The translations under genes were made by a program, and so were the position numbers. The notes under the pieces are model-generated. The model was given only the letters and a program-made list of their open reading frames with translations. It made no database searches and was not told where the DNA came from. From Polaribacter butkevichii (lineage in GTDB: Bacteria > Bacteroidota > Bacteroidia > Flavobacteriales > Flavobacteriaceae): a stretch of DNA of 64,000 bases. The DNA is taken from positions 372,001 through 436,000 of the forward strand of contig NZ_CP150661.1 of the NCBI RefSeq assembly GCF_038024105.1, read 5' to 3'. Below, piece by piece: positions 52,329-61,083 of the stretch; within the stretch, counting starts at the first letter, position 1; each line of letters begins with the position of its first letter.

Positions 52329-54854
52329 TTACCCTACTAATATAGTTTCATCACCGCTTGGTTTTTCGTTATCAGGTAGTAAATCTAATAACGAAAGTAC
52401 AATAGGGTGTAATTCATCTACATCTGGGCTTTCTCCTATAATTTGTAATCCTTTATTTAAAAGAACTCTAGCTCTACTCGTATCTCTCCATTGGTATGAC
52501 CCAAAATGATCATTGTGATTTCTTACAAAATTTATAAGTTGATATATGAAAGTTAATTGAAAAAAGAATCCGCTAATTTCATCTAGTAATACGGCAGCTA
52601 GCTTTACATCTTTGGTTTTTATGACTTCCTCTAATTGTGAACGAAATTCATTAACTAATTTCGTGCTTTTCTCGTTTCCTAAATCAGTATTCGCTTTTTC
52701 TAACCTGTAAAACTCTGCTTTAAGCTCTTCTTCTAATTTTGGCCATTCTGTAGTTTCGTTTAAGGCATCAATTACTTTAAGTGATTTTCTTAAATTACTT
52801 AAGACTTCTGATTTAGCATCAGTATCATTTTTATTGTTTTCAAACGACTTGTCAAGTTCCGCTAATTCGATTTCTATTTTTTGAAGTTTAGCTTCATCAG
52901 GATTTCCTTCGTCCCTTAATTCACTTACACTACCTTTAGCTTTTCTAATTTCATTCGCTAACCAAGATGTTTCTATAGAAGATTTGGTGGTATCAACCTC
53001 TATCTCCGTTGTAAAATCCAAGTAAGGAAAATAAGCTGTAACCATTATTTTTTCAGATCTATCAACATTTACTGTTAAATCTACATCGCTGTTTTCGGGT
53101 AATAAGGCAGGTAAATCTACCCCACTAATAATGATATCTGTAACATGTTCATTATAAATAGCTCTGGTACCATCAGAATTGTGTTCACCCTCATAGACAG
53201 GTATTTTTATAAAATCAGAATCGATTCCTGGGCGAATTTGTTTTTGAGTTTTTAAACCATTTTTTGTGCCAACGGCAGGAATAGATAGGTTTTTTTCTAA
53301 ACCTTTAATTGATTTAAAACGTATTTTATTTGTTATTTTATCTTTTAATTCTATTCCAATATTATAAGCTAATGTTGCGTTTCCAATTTTTGAACCTTGA
53401 ATTACACTAAAGTTAGAAGGTTCACTCTCTAAAATATTTCCTTTATTATCATATAAAACAACGTCGAAAACATTTGTTTTACCTTCATTTAATTGAATTT
53501 CAACAATATCACCAATAGTATTTATTTCTACTTTACCACTAGACCAAGCTTTATCACCTCTCGTTATTTCAGCAAATACTTTTTCTGGAATTTCCCCTTC
53601 TGTTTTATCAGCCAAAATTTTAATGGGTACAAATTCTTCTGTTTCAACTGTAGAAGATTCATTAGCTATTTCTAACTGTATTTTAGTTTTATCTCTTGTT
53701 TGTTCTCTTACTTCTTCAGAAATATTAACTGTTGAAGCGTACAATGCAGCACCTTTTGAAACAACAGTCATTGGATCTGCACTCGTATCAGGTTTACAAA
53801 TTTGGGCTTCTAACATATTACGTAATACAGGAGAAAAGGTTGGTCCTCCAACTAATATTAAAGAATCTAAAGAAGAGCTTTTTAAATTGTTTCGTTCTAA
53901 AAGATTTTTACTTACATCGATTGCTTTTTGGAAAACAGGTCCTAGTGCTTTTGTAATATCTGCTTGAGTAACTGTAATATCAAGTTCAAATTCTTCACCT
54001 TCATCATCTTCACCAGGGATGTCTCCTAAATCAGAAAGTATATTGTGTGTATCATTAAATGAAAGTTTTATTTTTGTTTCTTCAGCATAAAACTTCATAG
54101 CGTTTCTTAATATTTGCTTTTTAGAGTCATCTGCTAAAATAGAATCTATTACAAAGTTTTCTTCTATATATGGTAATATGATTTCATCCACAATAGCAAA
54201 ATCTAAATTTTTACCTCCTAAATAATTGTCCCCTTCGGTATCAATTACTTTCATAATACCTTCTTCAACTTTTAAAAGTGCAGCATCAAATGTTCCTCCT
54301 CCGAAATCAAAAACTAACCAAAAACCATCTTTTTTATCTGAACTTAACCCGTAAGCCATGGCTGCAGCAACAGGTTCTTGTAATAACTCTATATGGTCAA
54401 AACCTGCTAATTGCGCAGCTTCTCTAGTTGCTTCTTTCTGATTGTTTTTAAAAGCCGCAGGAACTGTAATTACGATTGAATTTACATTTTCATCTTTCAC
54501 AAAAGATTTTAAAGTCTTTAATACTTCGGCAGATAACTCTTCAGAGGTTAAATCTTTTCCAAGATTTGAACTTGAATAGGATTTATCACTTCCCATTGTT
54601 CTTTTAAATTCGATAAAAGCATTAGATTCAAAATTACCTGAAGCTTTCATCGATTTTAACCTATCACGTTTTAAAGCATTGTATGCACTATCTCCAACTT
54701 GTATTGCTTTTTTCTTATTTATATAAACAGAAGAAGGCATTGTGTCTTTTAATGTATCAGTTTTTTTTATGGTAGGTTCTCCATTTTCCATTCTAGAAAT
54801 AGCGGAATTAGTAGTTCCTAAGTCAATACCGTAGTCAATTTTTGTTCTTGCCAT
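52329..54854 (-). CDS. Hsp70-family protein (divergent DnaK)
   Basis: I place the start at the Met of MARTKIDYGIDLGTTNS (54854), 10 nt after the previous stop, rather than 30 nt earlier inside it; the product is 841 residues. The ATPase domain is clear: GIDLGTTNSAI, VPAAFKNNQKEATREAA, LLQEPVAAAMAYG, FDFGGGTFDAALL and LVGGPTFSPVLR. The C-terminal 450 residues are longer than in DnaK and do not show the usual substrate-binding lid; a helical segment (ETSWLANEIRKAKGSVSEL) follows a beta domain. It is not the housekeeping DnaK. It likely acts with the GrpE-like and J-like proteins nearby. Confidence 0.88.
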   Translation of the reverse strand: MARTKIDYGIDLGTTNSAISRMENGEPTIKKTDTLKDTMPSSVYINKKKAIQVGDSAYNALKRDRLKSMKASGNFESNAFIEFKRTMGSDKSYSSSNLGKDLTSEELSAEVLKTLKSFVKDENVNSIVITVPAAFKNNQKEATREAAQLAGFDHIELLQEPVAAAMAYGLSSDKKDGFWLVFDFGGGTFDAALLKVEEGIMKVIDTEGDNYLGGKNLDFAIVDEIILPYIEENFVIDSILADDSKKQILRNAMKFYAEETKIKLSFNDTHNILSDLGDIPGEDDEGEEFELDITVTQADITKALGPVFQKAIDVSKNLLERNNLKSSSLDSLILVGGPTFSPVLRNMLEAQICKPDTSADPMTVVSKGAALYASTVNISEEVREQTRDKTKIQLEIANESSTVETEEFVPIKILADKTEGEIPEKVFAEITRGDKAWSSGKVEINTIGDIVEIQLNEGKTNVFDVVLYDNKGNILESEPSNFSVIQGSKIGNATLAYNIGIELKDKITNKIRFKSIKGLEKNLSIPAVGTKNGLKTQKQIRPGIDSDFIKIPVYEGEHNSDGTRAIYNEHVTDIIISGVDLPALLPENSDVDLTVNVDRSEKIMVTAYFPYLDFTTEIEVDTTKSSIETSWLANEIRKAKGSVSELRDEGNPDEAKLQKIEIELAELDKSFENNKNDTDAKSEVLSNLRKSLKVIDALNETTEWPKLEEELKAEFYRLEKANTDLGNEKSTKLVNEFRSQLEEVIKTKDVKLAAVLLDEISGFFFQLTFIYQLINFVRNHNDHFGSYQWRDTSRARVLLNKGLQIIGESPDVDELHPIVLSLLDLLPDNEKPSGDETILVG

Positions 54855-54864
54855 TTTTAATGTT

Positions 54865-55803
54865 TTATGCTTCTGTAACTTCAATTTGTGCTGTTTGAAT
54901 CATAGTTCCCTTATAATTCACTTGCGGTTTTATTATTCTGGTTATTAATCTTTTTCCTTCTTCAAAATCTTCATCTTGAACAAAGTTTACTGTTGCTTTC
55001 ATCCCTTCATTATATTCTTTACCTAACATTTTAACCAATTCATAACCGTTTGATGCAAAGTTGTCTTGAATACGTTGAACAGAAGAGCCTAATTGTTTTA
55101 ATCCTTTGGTACTTTCGTCCATTCGGCTCAAATTCTTTTGAATCCTTATAACTTCATCGGCTACTTTTAAAGCTAATGAATGATCTGCTTTTTCGTTTGC
55201 TGCTGCTGGTTGTACTTTGGTTTGCTCTTGTTTTAATTTCAATTGAGTTTCTAAGACTTCTACCAATTTGTTATCCAATTTTATACTTTCTTCCTCTAAA
55301 GCTGTTTTTGTGTTTTTAATTTGAGTTTCAACATCTGTTTTGCTAGATTGAATTCGTTTACCAAGTAACCAATAAATTAAACCTCCTAATAAAAGGGTAG
55401 TTAAGGTGGCTATAATCCAATACAAACGATTTTTACTCAAATTACTATCTAGTTCAGAAAATTTGGAATTTGCGTTTTCGCCTGTTTGTTTAATTTTAGT
55501 ACCTAATTCTGTTGAGTTGGTTATAATATTTTGACTGTTGTATTTTATCAATTGATTTAAACTATCAATGATATTTTCTTGTTTTTTTGATTTGAGGTTT
55601 AATGTTTTCAAACCCTTTTTTTGTTGATTTAGAATATATTGTTGATTGTTTAGTTTTTTAGTCAAAGAATTTATTTCTTGTCTTTGTTGAAAAACATCTT
55701 TTTTTATAGTTGGTATTTCTTTAACCAAAATAGAATCTTGTTGTTGTTGAGCAAAAAGGTTTGATGCTCCGAAAAACACAGCTATGAATAAAATTTTCTT
55801 CAT
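54865..55803 (-). CDS. Membrane-anchored GrpE-like protein
   Basis: The 312-residue protein has a signal peptide (FIAVFFGASNLFAQ), a coiled coil (about 30-125), one transmembrane helix (LYWIIATLTTLLLGGLIYWLL, about 127-147; given here as IIATLTTLLLGG) and a second coiled coil. The C-terminal 85 residues read like GrpE: NGYELVKMLGKEYNEGMKATV, DEDFEEGKRLITRIIKPQVNYKGTMIQTAQIEV (split at EEGKR), with the beta-wing order of nucleotide-exchange factors. If right, the exchange factor is tied to the membrane and faces the cytoplasm beside its Hsp70. It abuts the CFI-box gene. Confidence 0.62.
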   Translation of the reverse strand: MKKILFIAVFFGASNLFAQQQQDSILVKEIPTIKKDVFQQRQEINSLTKKLNNQQYILNQQKKGLKTLNLKSKKQENIIDSLNQLIKYNSQNIITNSTELGTKIKQTGENANSKFSELDSNLSKNRLYWIIATLTTLLLGGLIYWLLGKRIQSSKTDVETQIKNTKTALEEESIKLDNKLVEVLETQLKLKQEQTKVQPAAANEKADHSLALKVADEVIRIQKNLSRMDESTKGLKQLGSSVQRIQDNFASNGYELVKMLGKEYNEGMKATVNFVQDEDFEEGKRLITRIIKPQVNYKGTMIQTAQIEVTEA

Positions 55804-57482
55804 TATTTTTTGATTGTTTTAATAAATTGATCTAAACCTTTTCGGATTATTAGATTAATACTTTGTTTGTTTTTTAACTTTTCAACTAAACTTGGTGAAT
55901 ATTTATAGTAGAATTTAATAAAATATCTTCCAACTATGGTTTTACTTAAAAAATCATCTCTAAAATTTCGTAATTCTATTACTTGAGGGTGATCATAATC
56001 TCCATAAGCCATTGTAGCTATGTAGCAGCCGCTATTACTGCTTGATGATGATGATGACCCATTTGTGGAGTGGATTTGTCTTCTAACACTTTCGAGTTGG
56101 CTATTAATGCCATTTATTGTAGATTTATTTTCAGAATATCTATGTCGAGTTTGGCTATTCATATCAAGTGAACCCATTGTTGAAATTACTGAAACTGCAT
56201 CTGAAACAATATCTGGTAGTCTAATTAATTTAGCTTTGTTGTATTCGAGTCCACTTTGAGCTTCATTAACAACGTCTATTACCATTCCAAGAGCATTGCT
56301 CACAACAGCACTACTAATATTTAAATAAAATTCATCATTTGAGCCTAAAACAACTCTAATATTTTGTAATTTACTTTTACAAGAATTAACCAATGATTTT
56401 GCATTAGATATAGTGTCCATTGAGTTTTGAAATGATTTTAATTTCCTTGTAATGAAAGCTAAATCTTCTTTTATCGGTGCAGTTTCAGCCCATTCTTGTA
56501 TTCCTTCTGTATTTTCTTTAATTCTGTCTTTTGTTTGGCTTCCGATTGCTATTGATTTAGCATATTTAAGTAACTTTAAACCTTCTTCACTTGGGTCTTT
56601 CTTTTCTTTCCATTTTTGGAAATAATCAATTCCACACTGCATTATCTCTTTAGCTAAATTGTCGGCAATCATTTTGTATTTTAAGTCGTTTGTGCCTAAT
56701 AAAGATCTTAATAGAGACAAATCATCTTTAGAATTTACGAAAAGTCTTAATCCAAACTCATATGCTTCTTCTTTGTTTTGATTTCTTTTCTTTTTAGAGC
56801 TTTCAATTTGACTTTCAATATTATGAAGTGGTTCTTCTGTAAACTTTTTAGAAAGATACTTTTGTGTTGAACCATTGCAATTACTAAATAATTGTAAGGT
56901 TTCTGAACTTGAATATTGATTTTTGAATTGAATAAGTAATTCATCAATAAATTTCTCTATTTGTTTCTCGTTATCAATCGTATAGGTTTCGTTAGCAACT
57001 GCGTGAACAAAGTTTTTGAAATAATCAGATTCAATTAGTTTTATTTTTGCATCAATACCGGTTTGTATATCTGCTTGAAAATGACTTATCAGTTTAAGTG
57101 TTCCTAAATTATTAAAGGATGAGAAATTTTTTGAGGTAACTTCTTTATTGTTTGTTACTTTTTTCCATATTTCAATCGCTTTTTGTTGGTCACCTTGTTT
57201 TAAGTATTCAATAGCTGTCTTGTCAAAAGGATTTGCCTCTGCAAACCAAAATAAAGCGTAGTTTACTTGATCTTGAGATTGTTGAATATCTGAAAAAGCG
57301 TTATTTATTGAATCTTCAGTCCTTGTAACACTATCTAAAATTTGAAAATCATAATCAGATTTTATTTCTTTTCCAACTTTTGAATATGCCTTGACTCTCC
57401 CTTTTTGTCTTTCTATTTCTCTAGTAGTAGCATTTGAAAGAATTCCTGCAATTCGATAGGGATTGTGGTTTATTATATTCAT
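55803..57482 (-). CDS. CFI-box C-terminal protein with J-like N-terminus
   Basis: The 559-residue protein starts NPYRIAGILSNATTREIERQK, ending its first ~90 residues with QVNYALFWFAEANPFD, a pattern like degenerate J domains without HPD. The middle is helical. A Ser-rich linker (SSSSSSNSG) leads to a CFI-box: GCYIATMAYGDYDHPQV, LRNFRDDFL, GRYFIKFYYKYSPSLVEKL. CFI-box tails occur in many bacterial proteins; function unknown. It is the first gene of the Hsp70 cluster. Confidence 0.72.
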   Translation of the reverse strand: MNIINHNPYRIAGILSNATTREIERQKGRVKAYSKVGKEIKSDYDFQILDSVTRTEDSINNAFSDIQQSQDQVNYALFWFAEANPFDKTAIEYLKQGDQQKAIEIWKKVTNNKEVTSKNFSSFNNLGTLKLISHFQADIQTGIDAKIKLIESDYFKNFVHAVANETYTIDNEKQIEKFIDELLIQFKNQYSSSETLQLFSNCNGSTQKYLSKKFTEEPLHNIESQIESSKKKRNQNKEEAYEFGLRLFVNSKDDLSLLRSLLGTNDLKYKMIADNLAKEIMQCGIDYFQKWKEKKDPSEEGLKLLKYAKSIAIGSQTKDRIKENTEGIQEWAETAPIKEDLAFITRKLKSFQNSMDTISNAKSLVNSCKSKLQNIRVVLGSNDEFYLNISSAVVSNALGMVIDVVNEAQSGLEYNKAKLIRLPDIVSDAVSVISTMGSLDMNSQTRHRYSENKSTINGINSQLESVRRQIHSTNGSSSSSSSNSGCYIATMAYGDYDHPQVIELRNFRDDFLSKTIVGRYFIKFYYKYSPSLVEKLKNKQSINLIIRKGLDQFIKTIKK

Positions 57483-57827
57483 AGAGAATATTTATGTTAG
57501 TAATATGTTAAAGCATAAAAGTATAGAGAACAATTGACTCGTTGTTACGGGTTTCCGTAATCGCATAAAAAAGAGTTGTATTTATATCTATTATTAACTA
57601 AAAGTCTGTTTTACAACCTAAAATCACCATAGATACTCATTTTTTTAGACTGAATTACATTCATACAACAAAACTCAAAATATAGTATTATTCAAATGTT
57701 TAATGGGTTATGAGTGGAGTTAGAGGTTTTAAAGAAGTCTCTATTTTGATATAATTATACAAATGTTTAACTATACTTTTGTACAAAAATACATTTATAC
57801 AAAAGTGTATTTATATCTGTAAAAAAG

Positions 57828-57858
57828 CGAAGGTAAATTATTGTAAAATTTACCTTCG
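57828..57858 (-). terminator. Hairpin terminator
   Basis: CGAAGGTAAATT and AATTTACCTTCG form a perfect 12-bp stem with a 7-nt loop. On the minus strand it is followed by a GC-TTTTTT run, so it should stop transcripts coming from the decayed gene before the Hsp70 cluster. Confidence 0.75.
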
Positions 57859-57897
57859 TTTGTATTTTAAGGGTAAAATACACCCACGTAGTTTTTC

Positions 57898-57962
57898 CAT
57901 TTTCAAAATCAGTTGATTATTTTTATCATTTAATTAGAAATTATTAACTGATTTTGAAAATG
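57898..57962. repeat. Inverted repeat with perfect 17-bp arms
   Basis: Arms 57898-57914 (CATTTTCAAAATCAGTT) and 57946-57962 are exact reverse complements around a 31-bp AT spacer. It could be a transposon or integron-like end pair, a regulatory hairpin, or a MITE remnant. No target duplication was recognised. Confidence 0.55.
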
Positions 57963-57989
57963 AGCCCGAGCGGCAGGCTCACATAAAGA

Positions 57990-58303
57990 TTAAAAAGGAT
58001 ATTCCTTTCCCATGTTGTTTAAGAAATCGTTGATGTCTTTTTTTATTAGAATTGGTAGTTTAGATATTCTTTTTTGAGTAGGTGTTTTTTTTAATTTATC
58101 AATTGGCATCATTGTCTGGCGTAGACTATTATAGGTTCGTTTCCATTGTGCAAAAATGTATTAGACATTAGGTTTAATAACAATATTTTCCTTGAAATTT
58201 ACCATGTCTCAATAGAATGAGTTATCTGGAAGCTATTTATGTCCCAGCCATCATTAATCAAATTACTATCTATTAACTCTTTTCTGGTTGTAAATTTGTT
58301 CAT
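57990..58303 (-). pseudogene. Decayed gene, HsdR-like N-terminus
   Basis: The ATG at 58303 opens 34 codons (NKFTTRKELIDSNLINDGWDI is the start, written here as TTRKELID and LINDGWDI), stopping at 58199. The first part resembles the opening of some type I restriction or DEAD-box R subunits (TRxxLID..L...GW). A second open stretch (QWKRTYNSLRQTM ... FLNNMGKEYPF) continues in another frame to a stop at 57990. Frame breaks and short length mark a remnant. The HsdR relation is tentative. Confidence 0.4.
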
Positions 58304-58342
58304 TCTAATTTGTAAAAGTTAGATGTAGGAAAACCTAATTGT

Positions 58343-58401
58343 AGAAATATAGTTTTCCTTTTTTATATAAAACTATATTTCTATAACTATAGATTTATAG
58401 A
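58343..58401. repeat. Module-junction element J, right copy, with 14-bp inverted repeat
   Basis: Positions 58362-58401 match 48970-49009 at 36 of 40 bases. An overlapping perfect inverted repeat (58343-58356 with 58369-58382) precedes both the decayed minus-strand gene and the plus-strand HNH gene, so it may also be an operator. The 11-nt GATTTCTATAA core of the left copy recurs exactly at 59889-59899. Confidence 0.65.
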
Positions 58402-58431
58402 AGAATTTAATTAATTGATTGTTTCATGTGC

Positions 58432-58439
58432 TAAATTTG
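58432..58439 (+). promoter_or_regulatory. -7 element for the HNH-HIT operon
   Basis: TAAATTTG matches TAnnTTTG; a start near 58445 would leave a leader of about 53 nt to the ATG at 58498. No clear -33 element. Confidence 0.45.
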
Positions 58440-58497
58440 TTTTTTATATATTAACTTTAGTTGTTATTTCTAAATACTTTTTTATTTCTACTAAAAC

Positions 58498-59528
58498 ATG
58501 CAATTACCTACAGAACTTACTATATCAATTTTAAACTTACTTCAGTTTTTAAGAATACTAGTGCAACCTATAAGTTTTATTGGTTTTGGGCAATTTTGGA
58601 GTGTGTTGATGAAGGAAAGAAAGAGATTAATAAAAAGGAGTTATTTTCTAGAATGTTAACCTTGTCTTGGTATACGGTAAATTATTTTCAAGTATCGTTT
58701 GGGAAGCAAGACTTAATTCAGAAAGCAGTTCGCAGGATAAAGGATGTTGAAAATATTAATGTTGACACTAAGAAAAGTATGATTCTTAATCTGCTTTTAG
58801 AATCTGAAAATAGCGAAACTAATTCTTTATTACATCATTTTGATAAAAATGTGCCATATAAGTTCTTGAGTCCTTGGTTAGGTTCTGGTTCTAGATCGGA
58901 GGTATATGCAAAATCTCTGGATGTAACTTTTAATGCGCCTTATAAATTATTGAAAGATTCCATTATTATACAAGATAAATGGTATAATTATTTTAAAACA
59001 AATAGTGGCATACTAAAAACCTTTTGTTATTGGAATTTAACCTTGTTTTTACAGGCGAGAAACCCTAATGTACCCGATATCCCAAATAAAATACTAAGGC
59101 CAATAATAAGGGGAAGTTTAAATAAACATAAAAAAATGTTCTGGGATCTTGTAATAAAAGAATTGGGATACATAAATTGTATATATACAGGAGAGAAGTT
59201 AGTTGTTGGAGGTTATATTATTGAACATTTTATTCCTCATCAATTTGTAGCACACGATTTAATGTGGAATTTAATCCCAGCAGAATCAAGTTTTAATTCA
59301 AGTAAGAGTGATAAACTACCTCCATTTGAAACTTACTTTGACGACTTTTATAGGCTTCAAAAAGAAGGCTATGATATTGTTAAATCCATGAAACCTAAAA
59401 ATAAATTTCTTCAAGACTATTTGCCGATTTTTCCTGATCAAGAATTAAGTAAATTGAAGTATGAAGAACATATAAAACCAATGCTGTCTATCGCTCATAA
59501 TAATGGTTTTCAATATATGAACTTATGA
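58498..59528 (+). CDS. HNH endonuclease-like protein with apparent -1 frameshift near its start
   Basis: The main frame runs from about 58531 to 59528. Its conserved start (LTSVFKNTSATYKFYWF) is out of frame with the ATG at 58498, whose frame reads MQLPTELTISILN. The two join at T TTA AAC (58530-58536): a -1 slip gives ...SILN-LTSVFKN..., which looks like an intact family N-terminus. Alternatively translation starts at the TTG 58461 in the main frame. The C-terminal part has CIYTGEKL, YIIEHFIPHQFVAHDLMWNLIP and a following N, an HNH-type nuclease site. It overlaps the HIT gene by ATGA. A one-base deletion or sequencing error would look the same. Confidence 0.7.
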
Positions 59529-59890
59529 AAAACTTTCTAGAAATACCTCAGTCATCAATTATTTTTAAAAATGAATTCTTCTTCATTATTAAAGATTCTT
59601 TTCCTGTCTCTCCAGGTCACCTTTTAATTATCTCTAATGTATTAAGAGTAGATTATTTTACACTTTCACCTGAGGAGAAAAATAATTTACCTGAAGTTCT
59701 TGAAATTGCCAAAGAAATAATAAAGAGGGATTATAACCCCTCTGGTTATAATATTGGAATGAATTGCGGTGAAACTGCGGGACAGACTATTTTTCATTTT
59801 CATTGTCATTTAATACCTAGGTACAAGGGAGATGTGGAAAGCCCAAGGGGAGGGGTAAGAGGGGTTATTCCGAATAAAATGAGTTATTGA
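59525..59890 (+). CDS. HIT-family hydrolase
   Basis: The 121-residue protein has the histidine triad FHFHCHLIPRY (His91, His93, His95) and the upstream SPGHLLIIS and YNIGMNCGETAGQT segments. HIT proteins hydrolyse nucleotidyl bonds such as AMP-lysine or AMP-NH2. It overlaps the HNH gene by 4 bp, so the pair is coupled; HNH-HIT pairs occur in defence regions. Confidence 0.9.
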   Translation: MKNFLEIPQSSIIFKNEFFFIIKDSFPVSPGHLLIISNVLRVDYFTLSPEEKNNLPEVLEIAKEIIKRDYNPSGYNIGMNCGETAGQTIFHFHCHLIPRYKGDVESPRGGVRGVIPNKMSY

Positions 59891-59893
59891 TTT

Positions 59894-59929
59894 CTATAAT
59901 TATATAACTCTAATTTTATATAATTATAG
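59894..59929. terminator. Bidirectional terminator between HIT and jetD
   Basis: Arms 59894-59907 and 59916-59929 pair perfectly over 14 bp with an 8-nt loop, between convergent stops at 59890 and 59935. Its left arm starts with the junction-element core. Confidence 0.6.
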
Positions 59930-59934
59930 TAGTC

Positions 59935-61083
59935 TTACATTTTATTAAAATACTCGTTAACGTAGTCAAATGGGATTTTTTCTTGCTCAAGGCGTAAGGT
60001 GCCCGCTTTTATATAATTATATAGTTCTTGTTCTTCATGTGTTAAGTGGAGTGAGGTTGTGATGTTTGAGGTTGTACCTTTTTCGTTTTCATAGTACTTA
60101 TCAAATGTGAATTTGTCCATGAAAATGCTTTTTGTTTGTGGAAAGTAGCCTCTGAATTGTGATAGGATTTCAAAACCTTGTGCGTCTAGATCTCCCCAAT
60201 AAAGTAATGTTTTATCTTTAAACCAAGATACGTTCTTTAAATTGGAAACGCTAAAACCACTACCAAAAATAGTGATAGTTTTATCTATCTCAGGAAGCGT
60301 TAAAGCTGTATAGAAGGTTGTTTTGTTTTCTAGAACAATTACTCTTTCAATTGGTAAGTTGAGTGTTTCAAATTGATTTATAGGTGTTGCTATGTCTTCA
60401 AGACCATTGAAGAAACGCTCACTAATTGTTTTATCTAGTATTTTAAATCGAATCTGTGGCTCCGCATATTTTAAATTAAATCTTTTTTCAAATAATTTTT
60501 CATCAACTTTAATATGATCTAAAATTATAGAATCAAGTAAATCTTTAATTATACCTTGATTGTTTTCAATAAATTTAGTGTGTACATTAATGGGTAATTC
60601 TCTTATGTATATGTTTGGATTAGGGGTTTGTTTGAAATAACTGCAAACACTCAGAATACCGTCCCATTCTGCTTGATTTTGAATGACTTTTAACGGGTTT
60701 TTTAGTATCCATGGTTCCAGTTCAGGAAACGCTTCTTTTATTTTAGTAGTACTTTCAAGGAACAGGACTTCTTCTTTTTCTTTCCCAAGAAATTTTAAAT
60801 AATCGTATTTAGTTTCAAAATAGATGGATGTAGGTAAATCTTGAGTTCCTAAATGTTTCGTTTTTACCTGTTGAAACTCTAAAGTATATCCAAATCCTTT
60901 TTTCTCTTTAGATAAGCTGTTTATTAGTAGTATTTCTTTTTCGAATTCTTGTAACGAATCTTTTTGATATTTTTTATCACCGCGAATAATAAGCTTTTCA
61001 AAGGGCTTATTTAATACTAGTGATTGTAAAACAGAGGTATATTTTCTACTGGCTTTAATTTTAATTTCTTTAGGTGTAATCAT
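59935..61083 (-). CDS. jetD: JetD: Wadjet Toprim nuclease subunit
   Basis: The 382-residue protein has an N-terminal DUF3322-like part (RGDKKYQKDSLQEFEKEI) and a DUF2220 Toprim part: ERVIVLENKTTFYTAL (Glu) and LLYWGDLDAQGFEILSQFR (DxD-like acidic pair). JetD cuts circular DNA that the JetABC SMC complex has extruded, giving defence against plasmids. The start overlaps the jetC stop as ATGA. Confidence 0.92.
   Translation of the reverse strand: MITPKEIKIKASRKYTSVLQSLVLNKPFEKLIIRGDKKYQKDSLQEFEKEILLINSLSKEKKGFGYTLEFQQVKTKHLGTQDLPTSIYFETKYDYLKFLGKEKEEVLFLESTTKIKEAFPELEPWILKNPLKVIQNQAEWDGILSVCSYFKQTPNPNIYIRELPINVHTKFIENNQGIIKDLLDSIILDHIKVDEKLFEKRFNLKYAEPQIRFKILDKTISERFFNGLEDIATPINQFETLNLPIERVIVLENKTTFYTALTLPEIDKTITIFGSGFSVSNLKNVSWFKDKTLLYWGDLDAQGFEILSQFRGYFPQTKSIFMDKFTFDKYYENEKGTTSNITTSLHLTHEEQELYNYIKAGTLRLEQEKIPFDYVNEYFNKM

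Larger units (their letters stand above)
57483..58460. other. 980-bp intergenic region with palindromes, repeats and a decayed gene
   Basis: Left to right: palindrome TTACGG-N4-CCGTAA (57545-57560) about 65 bp before the CFI-box gene, possibly an operator; weak R1-like segment (57681-57730); terminator (57828-57858); long inverted repeat (57898-57962); GAGCC/GGCTC hairpin just behind it; decayed minus-strand gene (57990-58303); junction element and inverted repeat (58343-58401); -7 element for the HNH gene (58432-58439). Confidence 0.6.

Noticed and set aside
52329..54884. Hsp70 start 30 nt upstream at 54884
   Set aside because: It would overlap the GrpE-like gene by 20 bp and add KLQKHKTLK before the conserved MARTKIDYGIDLG start.
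58461..58497. TTG at 58461 as the HNH start
   Set aside because: It gives a hydrophobic 30-residue extension (LFLNTFLFLLKH) unlike the family; the ATG at 58498 plus a -1 slip or a one-base deletion gives a better N-terminus. Kept as an alternative.
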